A model generated the notes under the pieces. The model did not search any database, had not been told where the DNA came from, and saw only the letters and a program-made list of their open reading frames with translations. 64,000 nucleotides of DNA from Mermis nigrescens (Eukaryota; Nematoda; Enoplea; Mermithida; Mermithidae). Numbering within the stretch: position 1 is the stretch's first letter; every line of letters begins with the position of its first letter. The stretch covers positions 2,975,848 through 3,039,847 of the forward strand of contig JAVLUZ010000142.1 in assembly GCA_036768485.1 (NCBI GenBank), in the 5' to 3' direction. The position numbers and the translations under genes are program-made. This document shows, piece by piece, positions 23,694 through 33,740 of the stretch.

Positions 23694-23950
23694 CACACCT
23701 GGGCGTGGGGTTTGGGGGGTATGCACCCCCCAGAAACCAAAATACCCCCCCAGAAATCAAATATACTTCCAGAATTCAATTTTTGAAAATTTTTCGCTTT
23801 TTTCGCAATTTTTGATGCCAATGGATATGCTTGATGAGAAACGTCGAAAAATGGTGTTTTTATCACCATACCACCATTTTTAAGGCCATTTTTTGACCTT
23901 CAAAAAAATCTTGCACCCCCCCCCCAGAAATTTCTTGCTGCCCACGTATG
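23694..23950 (-). mobile_element. Family A MITE, left member of a head-to-head pair
   Basis: Reverse-oriented copy starting CACACCTGGGCGTGGGG and ending CTGCCCACGTATG. It is separated by only 8 bp (GTCCGGAC) from the next copy. Confidence 0.75.
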
Positions 23951-23958
23951 GTCCGGAC

Positions 23959-24183
23959 CATAGGTGGGCAGCACCAAAATTCTGGGGGGGGGGTGAAAAA
24001 ATTTTCAAAGGTCAAAAAATGGTCTTAAAAGTGGTTGTATGTCAAAAAAACATTCGACGTTTCTCATCGAGCATTATCCAGTGGCATCAAAAAATCGCTA
24101 AAAAAGAAAAAAATTTTCAAAAAATTGAATTCTGGGGGGTATTTCGACTTCTAAGGGGGTGCATACCCCCACGCCCATGTGTG
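23959..24183 (+). mobile_element. Family A MITE, right member of a head-to-head pair
   Basis: Forward copy starting CATAGGTGGGCAGC and ending CGCCCATGTGTG. The 8 bp before it (GTCCGGAC), the 8 bp after it (GTCCGACC) and the 8 bp before its partner (GGTCCGAC) are near-identical. This suggests two insertions at the same target. Confidence 0.75.
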
Positions 24184-24393
24184 GTCCGACCCCCATTCCT
24201 CCCAGAGCTACGTGCCTGTCCGGAGGACCCCCCACGCGCACGTGTGGTGCCCTCTAGTATCGCAAAAGGAAGCTTCTCGCATCACGTATAGTATGAAGTC
24301 ACGTTAACGAAACCAGATATTACGTCATCACAGCAAGATTCTGGCATAAGAAAAATGTCCATCGGTCAATAAGACCTTAGGAAGGGAGAAAGG

Positions 24394-24678
24394 CTAATCA
24401 GTGGCGTCCAACGTACGGATCATGTTGTCACGACAGGCAGAAAGACGCCGCTGGCGTTCTTCGTTGGCGCGACGGATGGCGAGTCGTACGCCGACGGCGT
24501 CCATTTCGCGTTGCGACGTGAGCTGGTCGTCGAGTCGCGCGTCGGCCGCGCGATCGCCGAACGCCTCTTCGAGCGCGCGCGACCGATACTCGACGCACGC
24601 GTCTGAGCGGATTGCCCGCCGTCAAAAGCACGCTCAGACACGGCAAGCGGCTCAGCGGTCTCAAATCGATCGGCTGCA
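24394..24678 (-). CDS. NISCH: Nischarin exon: last leucine-rich repeat, LRR cap region, stop; one-base frameshift
   Basis: Starts after acceptor CAACTGTCTAG. The first frame reads QPIDLRPLSRLPCLSVLLTA then GNPL, a leucine-rich repeat matching the remembered nischarin VRSIGSLPCLEHVSLLNNPL. After one surplus base near 24590-24606 the next frame reads EYRSRALEEAFGDRAADARL then DDQLTSQREMDAVGVRLAIR, matching [20 protein letters not shown] and DDTVTTEKELDTVEVLKAIQ. Skipping one base gives exactly the human spacing (four residues between NPL and the acidic-YR). It ends RTLDATD and TAG at 24394-24396. A donor-like GTACGT just before the stop might instead lead to further exons. The exon is far richer in G+C (third positions mostly G or C) than any other exon here. 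The frameshift may be an assembly error or real damage. Confidence 0.75.
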
Positions 24679-24810
24679 CTAGACAGTTGAAACGCAAGTC
24701 GAGTCGCTCTAACGAGTAGAGGCGGCTTAGGCCTAAAACAAAAAAATAGCGGTTTTGCTGTTATCAAACGACGTAATATTTGAGGGTATTTGGGGGGGTA
24801 GGGTTTAAAC

Positions 24811-25182
24811 CATATATAATCTTGGGGGTTCGGGAGGAGTATTAACCCCTCCTTCGAGAAAATTTTTCACTCCCACCCAGATTTCGCCATTTTTTAAGTT
24901 TCCGAAAAACTCGTAGAAAAGGCGCTGTTTTAAACTTTTTTACCTATCTGTTTGCTCAAAAGTGTCAAATTTTCGGCGCTTCGCGCCATAAACTCATGTC
25001 TTGACCATATTTTGTTGAATTTATTTGATTTTTTTTATCGAAATTTTTTACTTTTTACGCCCTACCAAGATATAGCATCGTCAGAAATGCCGAAAAACCA
25101 TATTATATTGACGAGTATCCACGATTTTTGAGCTCAAAAGGCACTTTATAATACCTCAGAATTCCCATGCTGTGCATGTCTG
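24811..25182 (+). mobile_element. Family B MITE
   Basis: A 372-bp element starts CATATATAATCTTGGGGG and ends CCATGCTGTGCATGTCTG. Flanks GTTTAAAC (24803-24810) and GTTTAGAC (25183-25190) match at seven of eight. It contains GGCGCTTCGCGCC near 24972. It lies in the nischarin intron 24679-26056. Confidence 0.8.
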
Positions 25183-26056
25183 GTTTAGACCACTATTCCC
25201 TCCCCTGAAGAATCCAGCAGGCCCCTCAGAATCGAATTTTTGGCAGGCTTTTAAGGATTTATGTAAGTTTTACGCACCCACATCTCTCAGAATTCACCTG
25301 CTGCCATTGTATGATGGTAACTAGTCCAACAGCACTGCCGGTCTAGGAAAGGGAGGATCAGTCAGATAGATCTGTTTTTTGAGCCAAAATAATCTCGAAA
25401 AGTGATGCTAAAATAGCGTAAAAAGTATATCACTTCGTAGTTTCTAGTCAATGGCAAACGTTTTTGCAGAAAATTTTTGGAACTTTATCAATTTCTGACT
25501 TTCATTTCGCCTTATTCTCCAAAGAAAATTTTCTCAAGTGCATTTCTAGTCATCGCGCTATTACTAATTCGAACAACAAATATAATGCCTTTTGGGCTTC
25601 ACAAAGCTGGATACATGTCAAAAATTGCATATTTTCAGCTTTATGAGGAACAAATTAATTTATCGTCAAAGAAATCAAATATAAGGCGCGTTGCTCAATT
25701 TAGAGCCACAAAGTTTAAAAGTTGTATCGAAAGCCGAACTGTATCTGTCCAGTAACATTACAACGATAGAAAGTACAAAAACTTCGAAAACTGATTTTCA
25801 TAAACGATATAATCCACTTTAAATATTTTCAACTCCGGCTGATCCTAACCTTTTGCTATCTATTGGCTGACGGATTTCGAAAGATTTCTTGCAAGCAACA
25901 AATTTGCAATTCGACAATTTTATTCGTATAAATTTTGTTGATTTATGCCTGCCATGTAAAATTAATCTAAAACTAAAGATGAGAAGAAGTTTCTTCGGTA
26001 AGCAGTGTCAAGGATTTAAAAGTACTAGCGTAACAAAGTGTAATGAAATAACTTGC

Positions 26057-26252
26057 CTTCAAGATTTTCTAATTTATTAGCTGTTAGGGCTAATCGCTGA
26101 ATGTTGCCCAGTTTGCGGTGCCAATCGACGACTGTTCTTATAATATTATGCGATAGATCAATTTCGGTTAAATGAGTCAAATGTTGCAAATAATCGATGT
26201 CATTCAAGCGATTACCGGTTAAGTTCAAGATTTCAACCGGTCGCAAAAATAT
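26057..26252 (-). CDS. NISCH: Nischarin exon: leucine-rich repeats
   Basis: Encodes IFLRPVEILNLTGNRLNDID then YLQHLTHLTEIDLSHNIIRT then VVDWHRKLGNIQRLALTANK and LENLE. The HxKLGNIxxLxLxxNxLExL segment is the most diagnostic nischarin block I remember (HTKLGNIKTLNLAGNLLESL). The acceptor is GTACATAG before 26252 in phase 0. The 3' end reads GAAG followed by GCAAGT, a near-ideal donor of the rarer GC type. One base is left over, and the next exon supplies two, so phase agrees. Leucine-rich repeats of this protein bind partner proteins such as PAK and Rac in vertebrates. Confidence 0.85.
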
Positions 26253-26648
26253 CTATGTACACAGATACAGAAGCATCGTACGAAAGCATGAACCTGTCCT
26301 ATATATAACACGATGCGATGTAAGACATCTTTAACGATTAAAGCAATTTCACACCATTAAAGACATTATAAAAATCAAGAATACCAAAAACGTTTTTAGG
26401 CTAGCTTAAGGCAGCAAAACTAATAGGTACAAGGGTGTTTAATGGTAACGCATTGCGCACGGTATCTTCCAGTTTAAACTTGAGATTAGCAGTTGAAGCT
26501 GTGCAAAAGCGTGTAACGCAGTTCGTTTGCTTGTTCGGTAAACCTTTACAACATAAAAACGATTCCTCCTAAATCTAGGCTTTTTCAAAATATACGGCTT
26601 GAGTTCTGGTGCAAAAATATTCTAATGATTCATGCCAACAAAGTGATT

Positions 26649-26688
26649 TTCGACAAATCGCAGAAAATATATTCTGCGATTTGTCGAA
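26649..26688. repeat. Perfect 17-bp inverted repeat (hairpin)
   Basis: TTCGACAAATCGCAGAA and its exact complement flank a 6-base loop AATATA. It ends 26 bases before the ATG of the 26715 ORF. No mismatch in either arm, which is unusual in this otherwise decayed non-coding DNA. Confidence 0.8.
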
Positions 26689-26714
26689 TTTTCTGACAGA
26701 TTTTCGTCTATAAA

Positions 26715-27053
26715 ATGCAGATTAAACACTTGAAAAATCAAATTTTAGTGCTCGGAAACATCCATCAACAAAAAGTCAGTGACCTCGCCCTCGTCGATCA
26801 ACTTTTTTACCGTTTACAACCATACATGGGCAATGGTTCCAACTGGTTTCAATCCAGTATCAGCGGTAGGCCGTTCGATATCAACGGTCAAGGCTACGAG
26901 TATCAACAAGAATTTTTATTAAAAAATCAAATCTGCTACTTGGACACATTGCAAAATTTATTGATACCCAAGCACAACGCGCACTCCAAAGATCAATTGC
27001 TGCAAGCACTTAGTGCACTACAAAAACCAGAAAATTCCCTATACTTCGACTGA
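26715..27053 (+). CDS. Unidentified 112-aa ORF, possible intronic gene
   Basis: An uninterrupted ORF starts MQIKHLKNQILVLGNIHQQK, runs through DLALVDQLFYRLQPYMGNGS and ends LQALSALQKPENSLYFD with TGA. It is hydrophilic, has no signal peptide or membrane segment, and has balanced composition unlike the repeat ORFs nearby. An in-frame TAA lies two codons before the ATG, so it is not the end of a longer frame. It sits antisense in a nischarin intron, just after the perfect hairpin. I do not recognise the family. No polyadenylation signal is seen close by. It may be a single-exon gene, a domesticated fragment or a chance ORF. Confidence 0.4.
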   Translation: MQIKHLKNQILVLGNIHQQKVSDLALVDQLFYRLQPYMGNGSNWFQSSISGRPFDINGQGYEYQQEFLLKNQICYLDTLQNLLIPKHNAHSKDQLLQALSALQKPENSLYFD

Positions 27054-27580
27054 TAAAACAAAGGTATACACGATGCACAAAGAAACACACAACTGACCGT
27101 TGAAGATGACAGAAACAATCGGATCGGCAGTCCCAATCACTGTTACTTTACAGTGAAACTTCTCTTTTAAATATTATTATTCACATTTGTTGACGTTTTT
27201 CTTTTCAAACGCTGAAAATTGAGACTGTCTACGTGCACTGATCAAAAAATTGTCAATGACAATAACCAGATTATTTAGTTTTACGGGAAAAACCCTGGAT
27301 TCAGGAAAAATTCTTTCCGTGCTGTGAAACTTTACGAAACAATCAAACGAACATTAGACTATAAACTCTTATAAAGTTTCAATAGCTAATTTTACGTTTG
27401 CGCAAACCCGACTCACCGTTTTTTAAAAACCCTGTATTATCTATACTTGCAATGCTTGCGAGATGCTGAAGTTCCTTTGTACTCATCGTACGTCATTCAT
27501 CTTTTGTTTTCCGGTTCTGCACATCTGCATTACTATCCAAAAGCTTCAATTCATAGTTGAACATATGTATTAGTAGGAAT

Positions 27581-28603
27581 CATACATGATCCTGGGAGCA
27601 GAGGCGAATTTAAGAAGGGAACGGGGGAGGGGGGCGCCCGCCCCACCTATCCCCGCCATTGACCAAAAATAGCTGGCGGGATAAAGAATAGAAATGTAAT
27701 TCGCAATGATTTTTGGCCGTCAGTGATCACAATTTCTCAAATTTTTGATACCTTTTAATGACATTTATTTACTTTCTTGGCGACCTAGAAGCCATTTCTT
27801 GCTCATGGACTATATTTCAAAACAATTTCAAGTGCAGAAACAGCTATTTCAGCATAGATTTATTCCATTTTCAAGCATAACTTTTTTAAAATTTTCGACG
27901 TTCTGCGTCAAATGCTGCAAATAAACAAATCGAGTAGTAAATCAAGCTTCTAAACGTCTATTCACCTAAATTTTTCGAATTTTCCGGCGCTTCGCGCTAT
28001 GAAAGTAACTTACCGATTTTTTAGCGCAAAATTGTGGGAAATTTCTAAGTTTTTCGGAAAAAAGTTGCGTCAAAAGTAATTTTAAATAAAAGTAGACAAC
28101 GTTAATCGCCGAAAAATGCTATTTCGCACGCGAAGGGCAAATTTTCGGAACTATTTTTGACTGTTTTAAAAAAATACGTTACCGCCCTCCATAGAGAAAT
28201 CCTAGATTTGCCACTGCTTGGGAGGTTTGAGGGTTTTCACCCCCTCCCAAAGAATTTTTCATCCCGACCCCCAGAAAATATTTTCACCTCTCCCAGAATT
28301 CGCGATTTTTCAAAAGTTTCCAAAAATTTCCTGAAAATTCGCTGAAAAGGTGCTTTTTAAGAGCGTTTACGACTATCTAATTTGCTCAAAATAGTCAAAC
28401 TTTCGGCGGTCCGCGCTGTATACTCATGTTTTGAATATATTTTGTTCAATTTATTCGACTTTTTATCAAATTTTTTTTGTTTTTATACTCTAGAAAGATA
28501 GAGCATCGTCAGAAACGCCAAAAAACAATGTTTTTGATTTGGGCCCAGAAAAGCAATTTGAAATTAAAGCCCCCAACCAGAATTTCCATGCTGTGCAAGT
28601 CTG
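27581..28603 (+). mobile_element. Family B MITE interrupted by a hAT-type element
   Basis: Host parts are 27581-27598 (starts CATACATGATCCTGGGAG) and 28217-28603 (ends CCATGCTGTGCAAGTCTG). Flanks GTAGGAAT (27573-27580) and GTAGGGAT (28604-28611) match at seven of eight. The host carries the GGCG-CGCGC motif near 28400. Confidence 0.8.
27599..28216 (+). mobile_element. hAT-type non-autonomous element (CAGAGGCGAATT ends)
   Basis: A 618-bp element starts CAGAGGCGAATTTAAG and ends CTAGATTTGCCACTG, an inverted pair of the widespread CAGxGGCGGATCTAG hAT type. Target duplication CCTGGGAG and CTTGGGAG matches at seven of eight. The GGCGCTTCGCGC motif is near 27986. A second copy of its body lies at about 31280-31893. 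Confidence 0.75.
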
Positions 28604-28942
28604 GTAGGGATTAAATGATTAAAATGTTAGGCAGACGAACACACATTCTAATAATTTTGCACCACTATTCTCGGAGTTCTGCTTAAAAATTATTCGACGT
28701 TTTCAAGTTTATCGGAAATTCGAAAGTCTGTAATTCTTTTATAAAAAACATTCAGTGAATCAAGCGAAAAAATTCACCTCTTTGTAAAAGCAAGGCGATA
28801 TCCTTAACACAAAAATTGAGCAATGCATAAACCATACATATATGAAATTTAGCATATTTCTGTACTGTATTGTCATATTATGCCACACAAAAGTTCACCT
28901 CATGCAGATATTGATTTCTCTGAATTTTGCTCAAGGACTTAC

Positions 28943-29074
28943 CACAGACTTGTCAATGCGGCTTATATTGTTGAACGATAAATCTGCTACTTTGATATTT
29001 CTCCATAGCTGGGAACTAGAATTTAGTGGAACCCTTTCGAGATCAAGGCAAAATTCTTTATCAACCACAAATTC
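28943..29074 (-). CDS. NISCH: Nischarin exon: start of the leucine-rich region
   Basis: 44 codons, phase 0 at both ends: acceptor TGTTTTCTAG before 29074 and donor GTAAGT after 28943. The peptide holds QLWRNIKVADLSFNNISRID then KSV, matching the remembered nischarin [22 protein letters not shown]. It joins directly to the 26057-26252 exon (IFLRPVEILNL). An ORF on the other strand here is its shadow. Confidence 0.85.
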
Positions 29075-29089
29075 CTAGAAAACAGCCTA

Positions 29090-30170
29090 ATAATAAACAA
29101 AACAGACAAACAAATTTTATTTGCTGGGTCGAAAAAACAACTGCTAATGTCAATAAGCAGAAACGTGATATAAGATATAAGACAGGATAAAATACGTTCT
29201 TTGAATAAACGAAAGATAATTTCAAATTAAATGGGAGGGCAGATTAAAAATACAGGAAAGTCGACGAAAGCTGGAGAAACGTAAAGACATTATATAGATT
29301 GCGCTTATTTACTCCCCTGGATTGAGTAATTCACATCAATTCTGTCATAAAAATACGCTTATTTGATGCACTTATAACTTGTCCAGGTAGAGAATTCCAG
29401 ACAGAGATTACTCGATTACTAAAATCAAATTTTCAGCGATTTTTGTACCCGACTAACTAAAAGCTTGCACGAATTCAAGGCTCGAAGAAAAGTCATTATA
29501 AGCACACCTTAATTCAATCTAATTCGATCTAAAATTCAATCTTAATCTAAGAACTCGCGCCACTTCCAGAGTAACCTACAACCAAGATACACTTGCTCTA
29601 TTTTTTAAATATTATCAAAGCAACAAGTTTAGAGCAAGTACATGTCTGTGCGTTAGCAATAATCTTTCGACAAGTTTAGCATCGATATTACATCTGAGCT
29701 AATCTTACGGATTAGTCAGTAAGCGTCACTTTGTAGCCTAATGTACAATGGGTGTAATAAATTATACATAATATTAAATAAAATCATAAAAATATTAAAT
29801 TGTACGCAATAATAAATAATTTTCGTGATGATAAATTTAAAATATAATGATGATATACAGTGCAACAATGCAATGAAATACACAATAATAAATGAAAGAC
29901 TACATCCAATGCCACATTTTTATCGTTGTGCGATGCGCACTATTTTTATAAAGGCAAAATTATTTATATCAAAGGTCAGTTGGATTTAATAATGTTTAGT
30001 ACTTTTGTTTTCAGATGAAGTGAAATAATGAAATACATCGGTAACATAGTGAAGCAGCTACCTATATATATAATTGTCTGCCTCGTGCTATCGACTAATA
30101 ACGTTCAGCAAAAATTTAGAAGATATCGCGCAATAGGTACAATATAGATAATGCTTTTCTATTCCAGAGG
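29090..30170. other. Nischarin intron, nothing recognised
   Basis: AT-rich intronic sequence with a TAAATAATAAATAATA-like stretch near 29750-29900. No exon, RNA gene or known repeat was found. Confidence 0.4.
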
Positions 30171-30179
30171 GCAAGAGAC

Positions 30180-31231
30180 CATAGGTGGGCAGCACCAAAA
30201 TTCTGGGGGTGCGGGATGGGAGTGCAAGATTTTTAAAGGTCAAAAAATGGGCTTAAAATGGTGGTATGGCGAAAAAACGCCATTTTTAACGTTTCTCATA
30301 GAGCACTAAGGGGTGGTGAATAAAATTTGAGACAATCACTCTAGAGTGCATAAGTCTAGTCAAAAACCAAATATTCAATTCAACGAGAAAGCGATAAAAA
30401 ACTAACAATCCAGACTACTAACGCAGCAGATCATACAAAGATTCAACGTCTTTTCGGCAGACACGGTCCAATCCGCTAAAGATGATATTAATGATGTGTA
30501 TGACACTCCTTTCTACTTTCTTCAAGCAGTACTTCACTTTATACTTTATACAGCTAATTGGTCATTTCGGCTTCCCATTCACCACTACACAGTCTTTTCA
30601 AAATTGGCCAAGTTTCAAATTTGATATAATACAGGCCTGCACTGAGGCTTTGCCATCCTTTTCATCAAAATTGATACCGTTTTCATGCAATTGGGGGACG
30701 ACTTATTTTGCATTTTCCCTCGAAATTTTTCGAAACCTTGAACTTAACACTTCATGGAGCATATTCGACATCCAAGATCTTATGATGCGATACAAAGTTT
30801 CGCTGAGAACCGATTCATTCTTAGAATGTTTGGCAATAAAAGGTTTGTAGTAGTCTTGATGTATGGAAAAACAGAATTTATTCACATGCTTCCATAAGGC
30901 TAATGATGTCATATTAATCCGCCTCAATCAAATTACACGAAAGAGCAACCAAATTTCACATATACACTCACAACATGTCACGTCACAATTACCCACTTAG
31001 ATTTGTTAATCACTTCACTTGTTTGCAAAATAAAAATGGATGAACTTTGTCTCAAATTCAAGTCACCACCCGTTAACCATTGGCAACAGAAAATTGCGAA
31101 AAATACAAACAAAATTTTTAAAAATTGAATTTGGGGAGGGGGTGTTTTGTTTGTTTTGTTTTGGGCGGTGGGTACTCGGCCTTCTGTGGGGGTGCATACC
31201 CGCCCCAAACCCCCTCCCCCGCCCACGTGTG
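30180..31231 (+). mobile_element. Family A MITE split by a mariner-like element
   Basis: Left part 30180-30308 starts CATAGGTGGGCAGC. Right part 31076-31231 ends CGCCCACGTGTG. The break falls in the conserved phrase GAGCACTATCCATTGGC, at its TA. Confidence 0.8.
30309..31073 (-). mobile_element. Tc1/mariner-like element, degenerate, inserted at TA
   Basis: A 765-bp element has inverted ends of about 27 bp (left AGGGGTGGTGAATAAAATTT, right in complement ACGGGTGGTGACTTGAATTT, both continuing GAGACAA). TA dinucleotides flank both sides (30307-30308 and 31074-31075). The minus strand keeps broken coding pieces (IIRSWMSNMLHEVLSSRFRK, later RVCRKDVESLYDLLR), so it is probably an internally deleted transposase gene. 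Long ORFs on the plus strand in it are shadows. Confidence 0.8.
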
Positions 31232-31279
31232 CAACTGAATGCCAAAAATTGAAAAAAAATTCATTCACCATAATGGTCG

Positions 31280-31893
31280 CCGGGGAAAGGCGGCTCTCCC
31301 TCATTGGTCAAAAATAGTTGTCGAGACAATGAATGGATAAGTAATTTTCAATGATTTTTGGCCGTCAATGATCATAATTTTTTGAATTTTTCCGGCGCTT
31401 CTCGCCGGATAATGCCTGTTAATGACATTGTTTACTTTCTTGGCGACCAAGAAGCCACTTATTGCTTATGAGCTATGTTTTAAAACAATTTCAAGTGCAC
31501 AAACAGCTATTTCTTTCATCTATTTTTAAGCACAACTTTTTGAAAATTTTCAACGTTACGCGCCAAATGCTGCAAATACAGCACAACGAGCAGTACATCA
31601 AGCTTGTAAACATCGTTCCGCCTAAATTTCTCGAATTTTCCGGCGCATTGCGCCGAATTTTCGCTAATCTCAAAGAAATTTCACGATTTTTTAGCACCAA
31701 ATTGTCAAAAATTTCAAAATTTTTCGAAAAATGTTGCGTCTAAAGTCATTTCAAGTAAAAGTAGACATTGTAAAACGTCGAAAAAACGCCATTTCGCACG
31801 TGAAGAGTAATTTTTCAGACCTTTTTTATTTTTTCAGGGAGAACTGGGGTACCGTACCCCTCTTAAGAAGATCCTAGATCCGCCACTGCTGAA
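31280..31893 (+). repeat. Second copy of the 27599-28216 element body
   Basis: Aligns with 27660-28216 over most of its length (shared phrases GATTTTTGGCCGTCA, TTTACTTTCTTGGCGACC, CAAATGCTGCAAATA) and ends CCTAGATCCGCCACTG. The left terminus is lost or altered. GGCGC-type motifs lie near 31392 and 31640. Confidence 0.7.
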
Positions 31894-31894
31894 C

Positions 31895-32070
31895 AACTAC
31901 TTTTTGGACACCGCAAACCCGCTTTTAGACCAGAAAAACCGTTTTGGTATCTGGAAAACCACCTTACGGTCCAGAACAACCACCTTTTAAGCTGGAAAAT
32001 AACTTACTGAACCAAGACAACCAACTTTCAAAGCTGGACAACCACTTTTTGAATCAAAATCTTTAAATTT
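31895..32070 (+). repeat. Degenerate minisatellite of about 27-bp units
   Basis: Repeated phrases CTGGAAAACCACCTT and CCAGAACAACCACC alternate with CTTTT spacers for about 170 bp. No other copy was noticed. Confidence 0.6.
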
Positions 32071-32160
32071 TTGTATTTCCATTGTCAGAAACTTGAAAAA
32101 TGGGCTAAACTATACTACTAAGAACAAAAAACCAGTCTGACCAAACACAACACAATAGTG

Positions 32161-32407
32161 GATGCATGTAACGGCTCGGACTTCGGGGGAGGGGTGGGGT
32201 CCGTCCCGGCCATTTTCAGGGGAGGGGAAGGGGGGTAAATGACCTCCAATTTTGGCCAAAAACGGCCAAAAAACGCCTAAAAACAGCCAAAAAATTCAAC
32301 TTTTTCCAAAAATCGGGGAGGGGGAGTCAAAAACTTTCTGGCTTTGGGGGATGGGGGGACGTCTGACTTTGGGCGGTTGAACCCCCTATCCCCCTGTTAC
32401 ATGTATG
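32161..32407 (-). mobile_element. Family C MITE
   Basis: Starts GATGCATGTAACGGC and ends CTGTTACATGTATG. G-rich outer parts flank a core with GGCCAAAAACGGCC. Flanks CAATAGTG and CGTTAGTG match at six of eight. Other copies: 42272-42458, 46092-46324, about 60201-60404. Confidence 0.7.
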
Positions 32408-32641
32408 CGTTAGTGTACCATATCACAAAACTCAAAAATTAACTTGTTTAAAATTTACAAGGACTTTATGCCAGAGAAGCTGGCCGATGAGATTTATTAA
32501 TAAAATAAGCTGTCATTCGAGATAAACATACGAATGGTTTTTGATCTGCCCTAGTGACATACAAGAGTACTAAATGCATAATAGAGTTCATAAATTAAAC
32601 GCGGTCTTAAATTTATGATGCTATAATATCAGGAATATTAC

Positions 32642-32793
32642 TGAGAGCGATGAAAGGCAGCGGTGTAAACTCAAGTGAACGACGGTTTGACGACAATGAT
32701 ACAACTCTCGTATCAATGAAACATTGCAATCTGTTATCTGCAATTCAAAATAGTTTAGTTTTGAATATAGAAAACTGCTAGCCGTATGAATCT
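32642..32793 (-). CDS. NISCH: Nischarin exon: linker between PX and LRR parts
   Basis: Starts after acceptor GAAATTAG with two bases completing a codon, and ends CTCTCA before donor GTAATA in phase 0. The peptide includes FLYSKLNYFELQITDCNVSL then IRELYHCRQTVVHLSLHR. This lines up residue by residue with the remembered nischarin [20 protein letters not shown] then HIRGLVASKPTLATLSVR. The two leading bases fit the single base left by the 37799-37966 exon. Confidence 0.75.
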
Positions 32794-33479
32794 CTAATTT
32801 CTAAATTATGCAATGAATTTTATATGCAATAATACGTGTAGGTAGAGCATATTATATATAGCCCCGTATCCAGGAATTTACTTCATAAAAGAATAGCCAA
32901 AGTTCGGAAAATAAACTCGTATTATCTGGCCGATCACAAAAGAGTCCCCCGAAGGGAAAATTGAAAAAATTATTAAAAATTATCTAAATTATGCCTTTTC
33001 TGCATTAGTCGTCTTTACAAAACATAAGGATTAAATACAAAGACAAAAGTTAAGAAGTTGTTTGTTAATAGAATGATGTGAAATCAATTGTATTGATAGT
33101 TTAAGCGTTAGATTTGTTTTATTTCAGTATGGAATAAAGGAAATTTTTTTAAAATTTCTTCACCGTTGTATAGAGCTCACCGAGATACGCTCGAAAACGC
33201 CCTTATTTTTGTCCATCTAATGGTTCTCGAGATTTTGACCTCAAAATTTTCGCCCTCCCCGAAATAAAATCCTGGATACAGGCCTGCATATAATACGTTC
33301 ATAAGCAATTTTACGCAATAAAACGACATTTTTCAACGTGTTTAGCGTTTGTATATCAATTCTCTAGCTTGTTGGTGATAAAACAGTAAAAATTCAGTAA
33401 TTTGGGAAAATTTCGGTATTTTTACTTTCTTCAACCAATTTTCAGCCTTTTTGAGAAAACACAACACAAAAACGTACAT

Positions 33480-33740
33480 ATTAGAAAATCCAGCGCAAAG
33501 CGCCGAAAAGTTTTTAACATTTTACCCATTTAAGCTCAATTTTGTAGCTTTCTAAAGACAAGTAATACACATTTATTTGCATCAGGCGCGGAGCGCCAGA
33601 AATTTGGACACTTGAATCCTTTCAAGCTCAGTATTGCAGATTTCTGAATATAAGCAAAGCAATGCAGTACTCACTGGCGCGGTGCGACAGAAAATTTTTA
33701 CATTTGCTTGAATATCATTTCAAGCTAAATCTTACGCCAT
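33480..33740 (+). repeat. About 95-bp tandem units each with a GGCGC-type near-palindrome
   Basis: Three degenerate units centre on CAGCGCAAAGCGCC (33490), AGGCGCGGAGCGCC (33584) and GGCGCGGTGCGAC (33680), each followed by an A/T-rich stretch mentioning TTTTAC-ATTT and AAGC-TCAATTTT. The block abuts the family E copy at 34048. Confidence 0.55.

Noticed and set aside
24401..24697. Arginine-rich ORFs on both strands over the GC-rich block
   Set aside because: The block is coding on the minus strand in the nischarin frames; the Arg- and Ser-rich readings are shadows of GC-rich codons.
30482..30850. 122-aa plus-strand ORF
   Set aside because: It lies wholly inside the mariner-like element, whose coding remnants are on the other strand.
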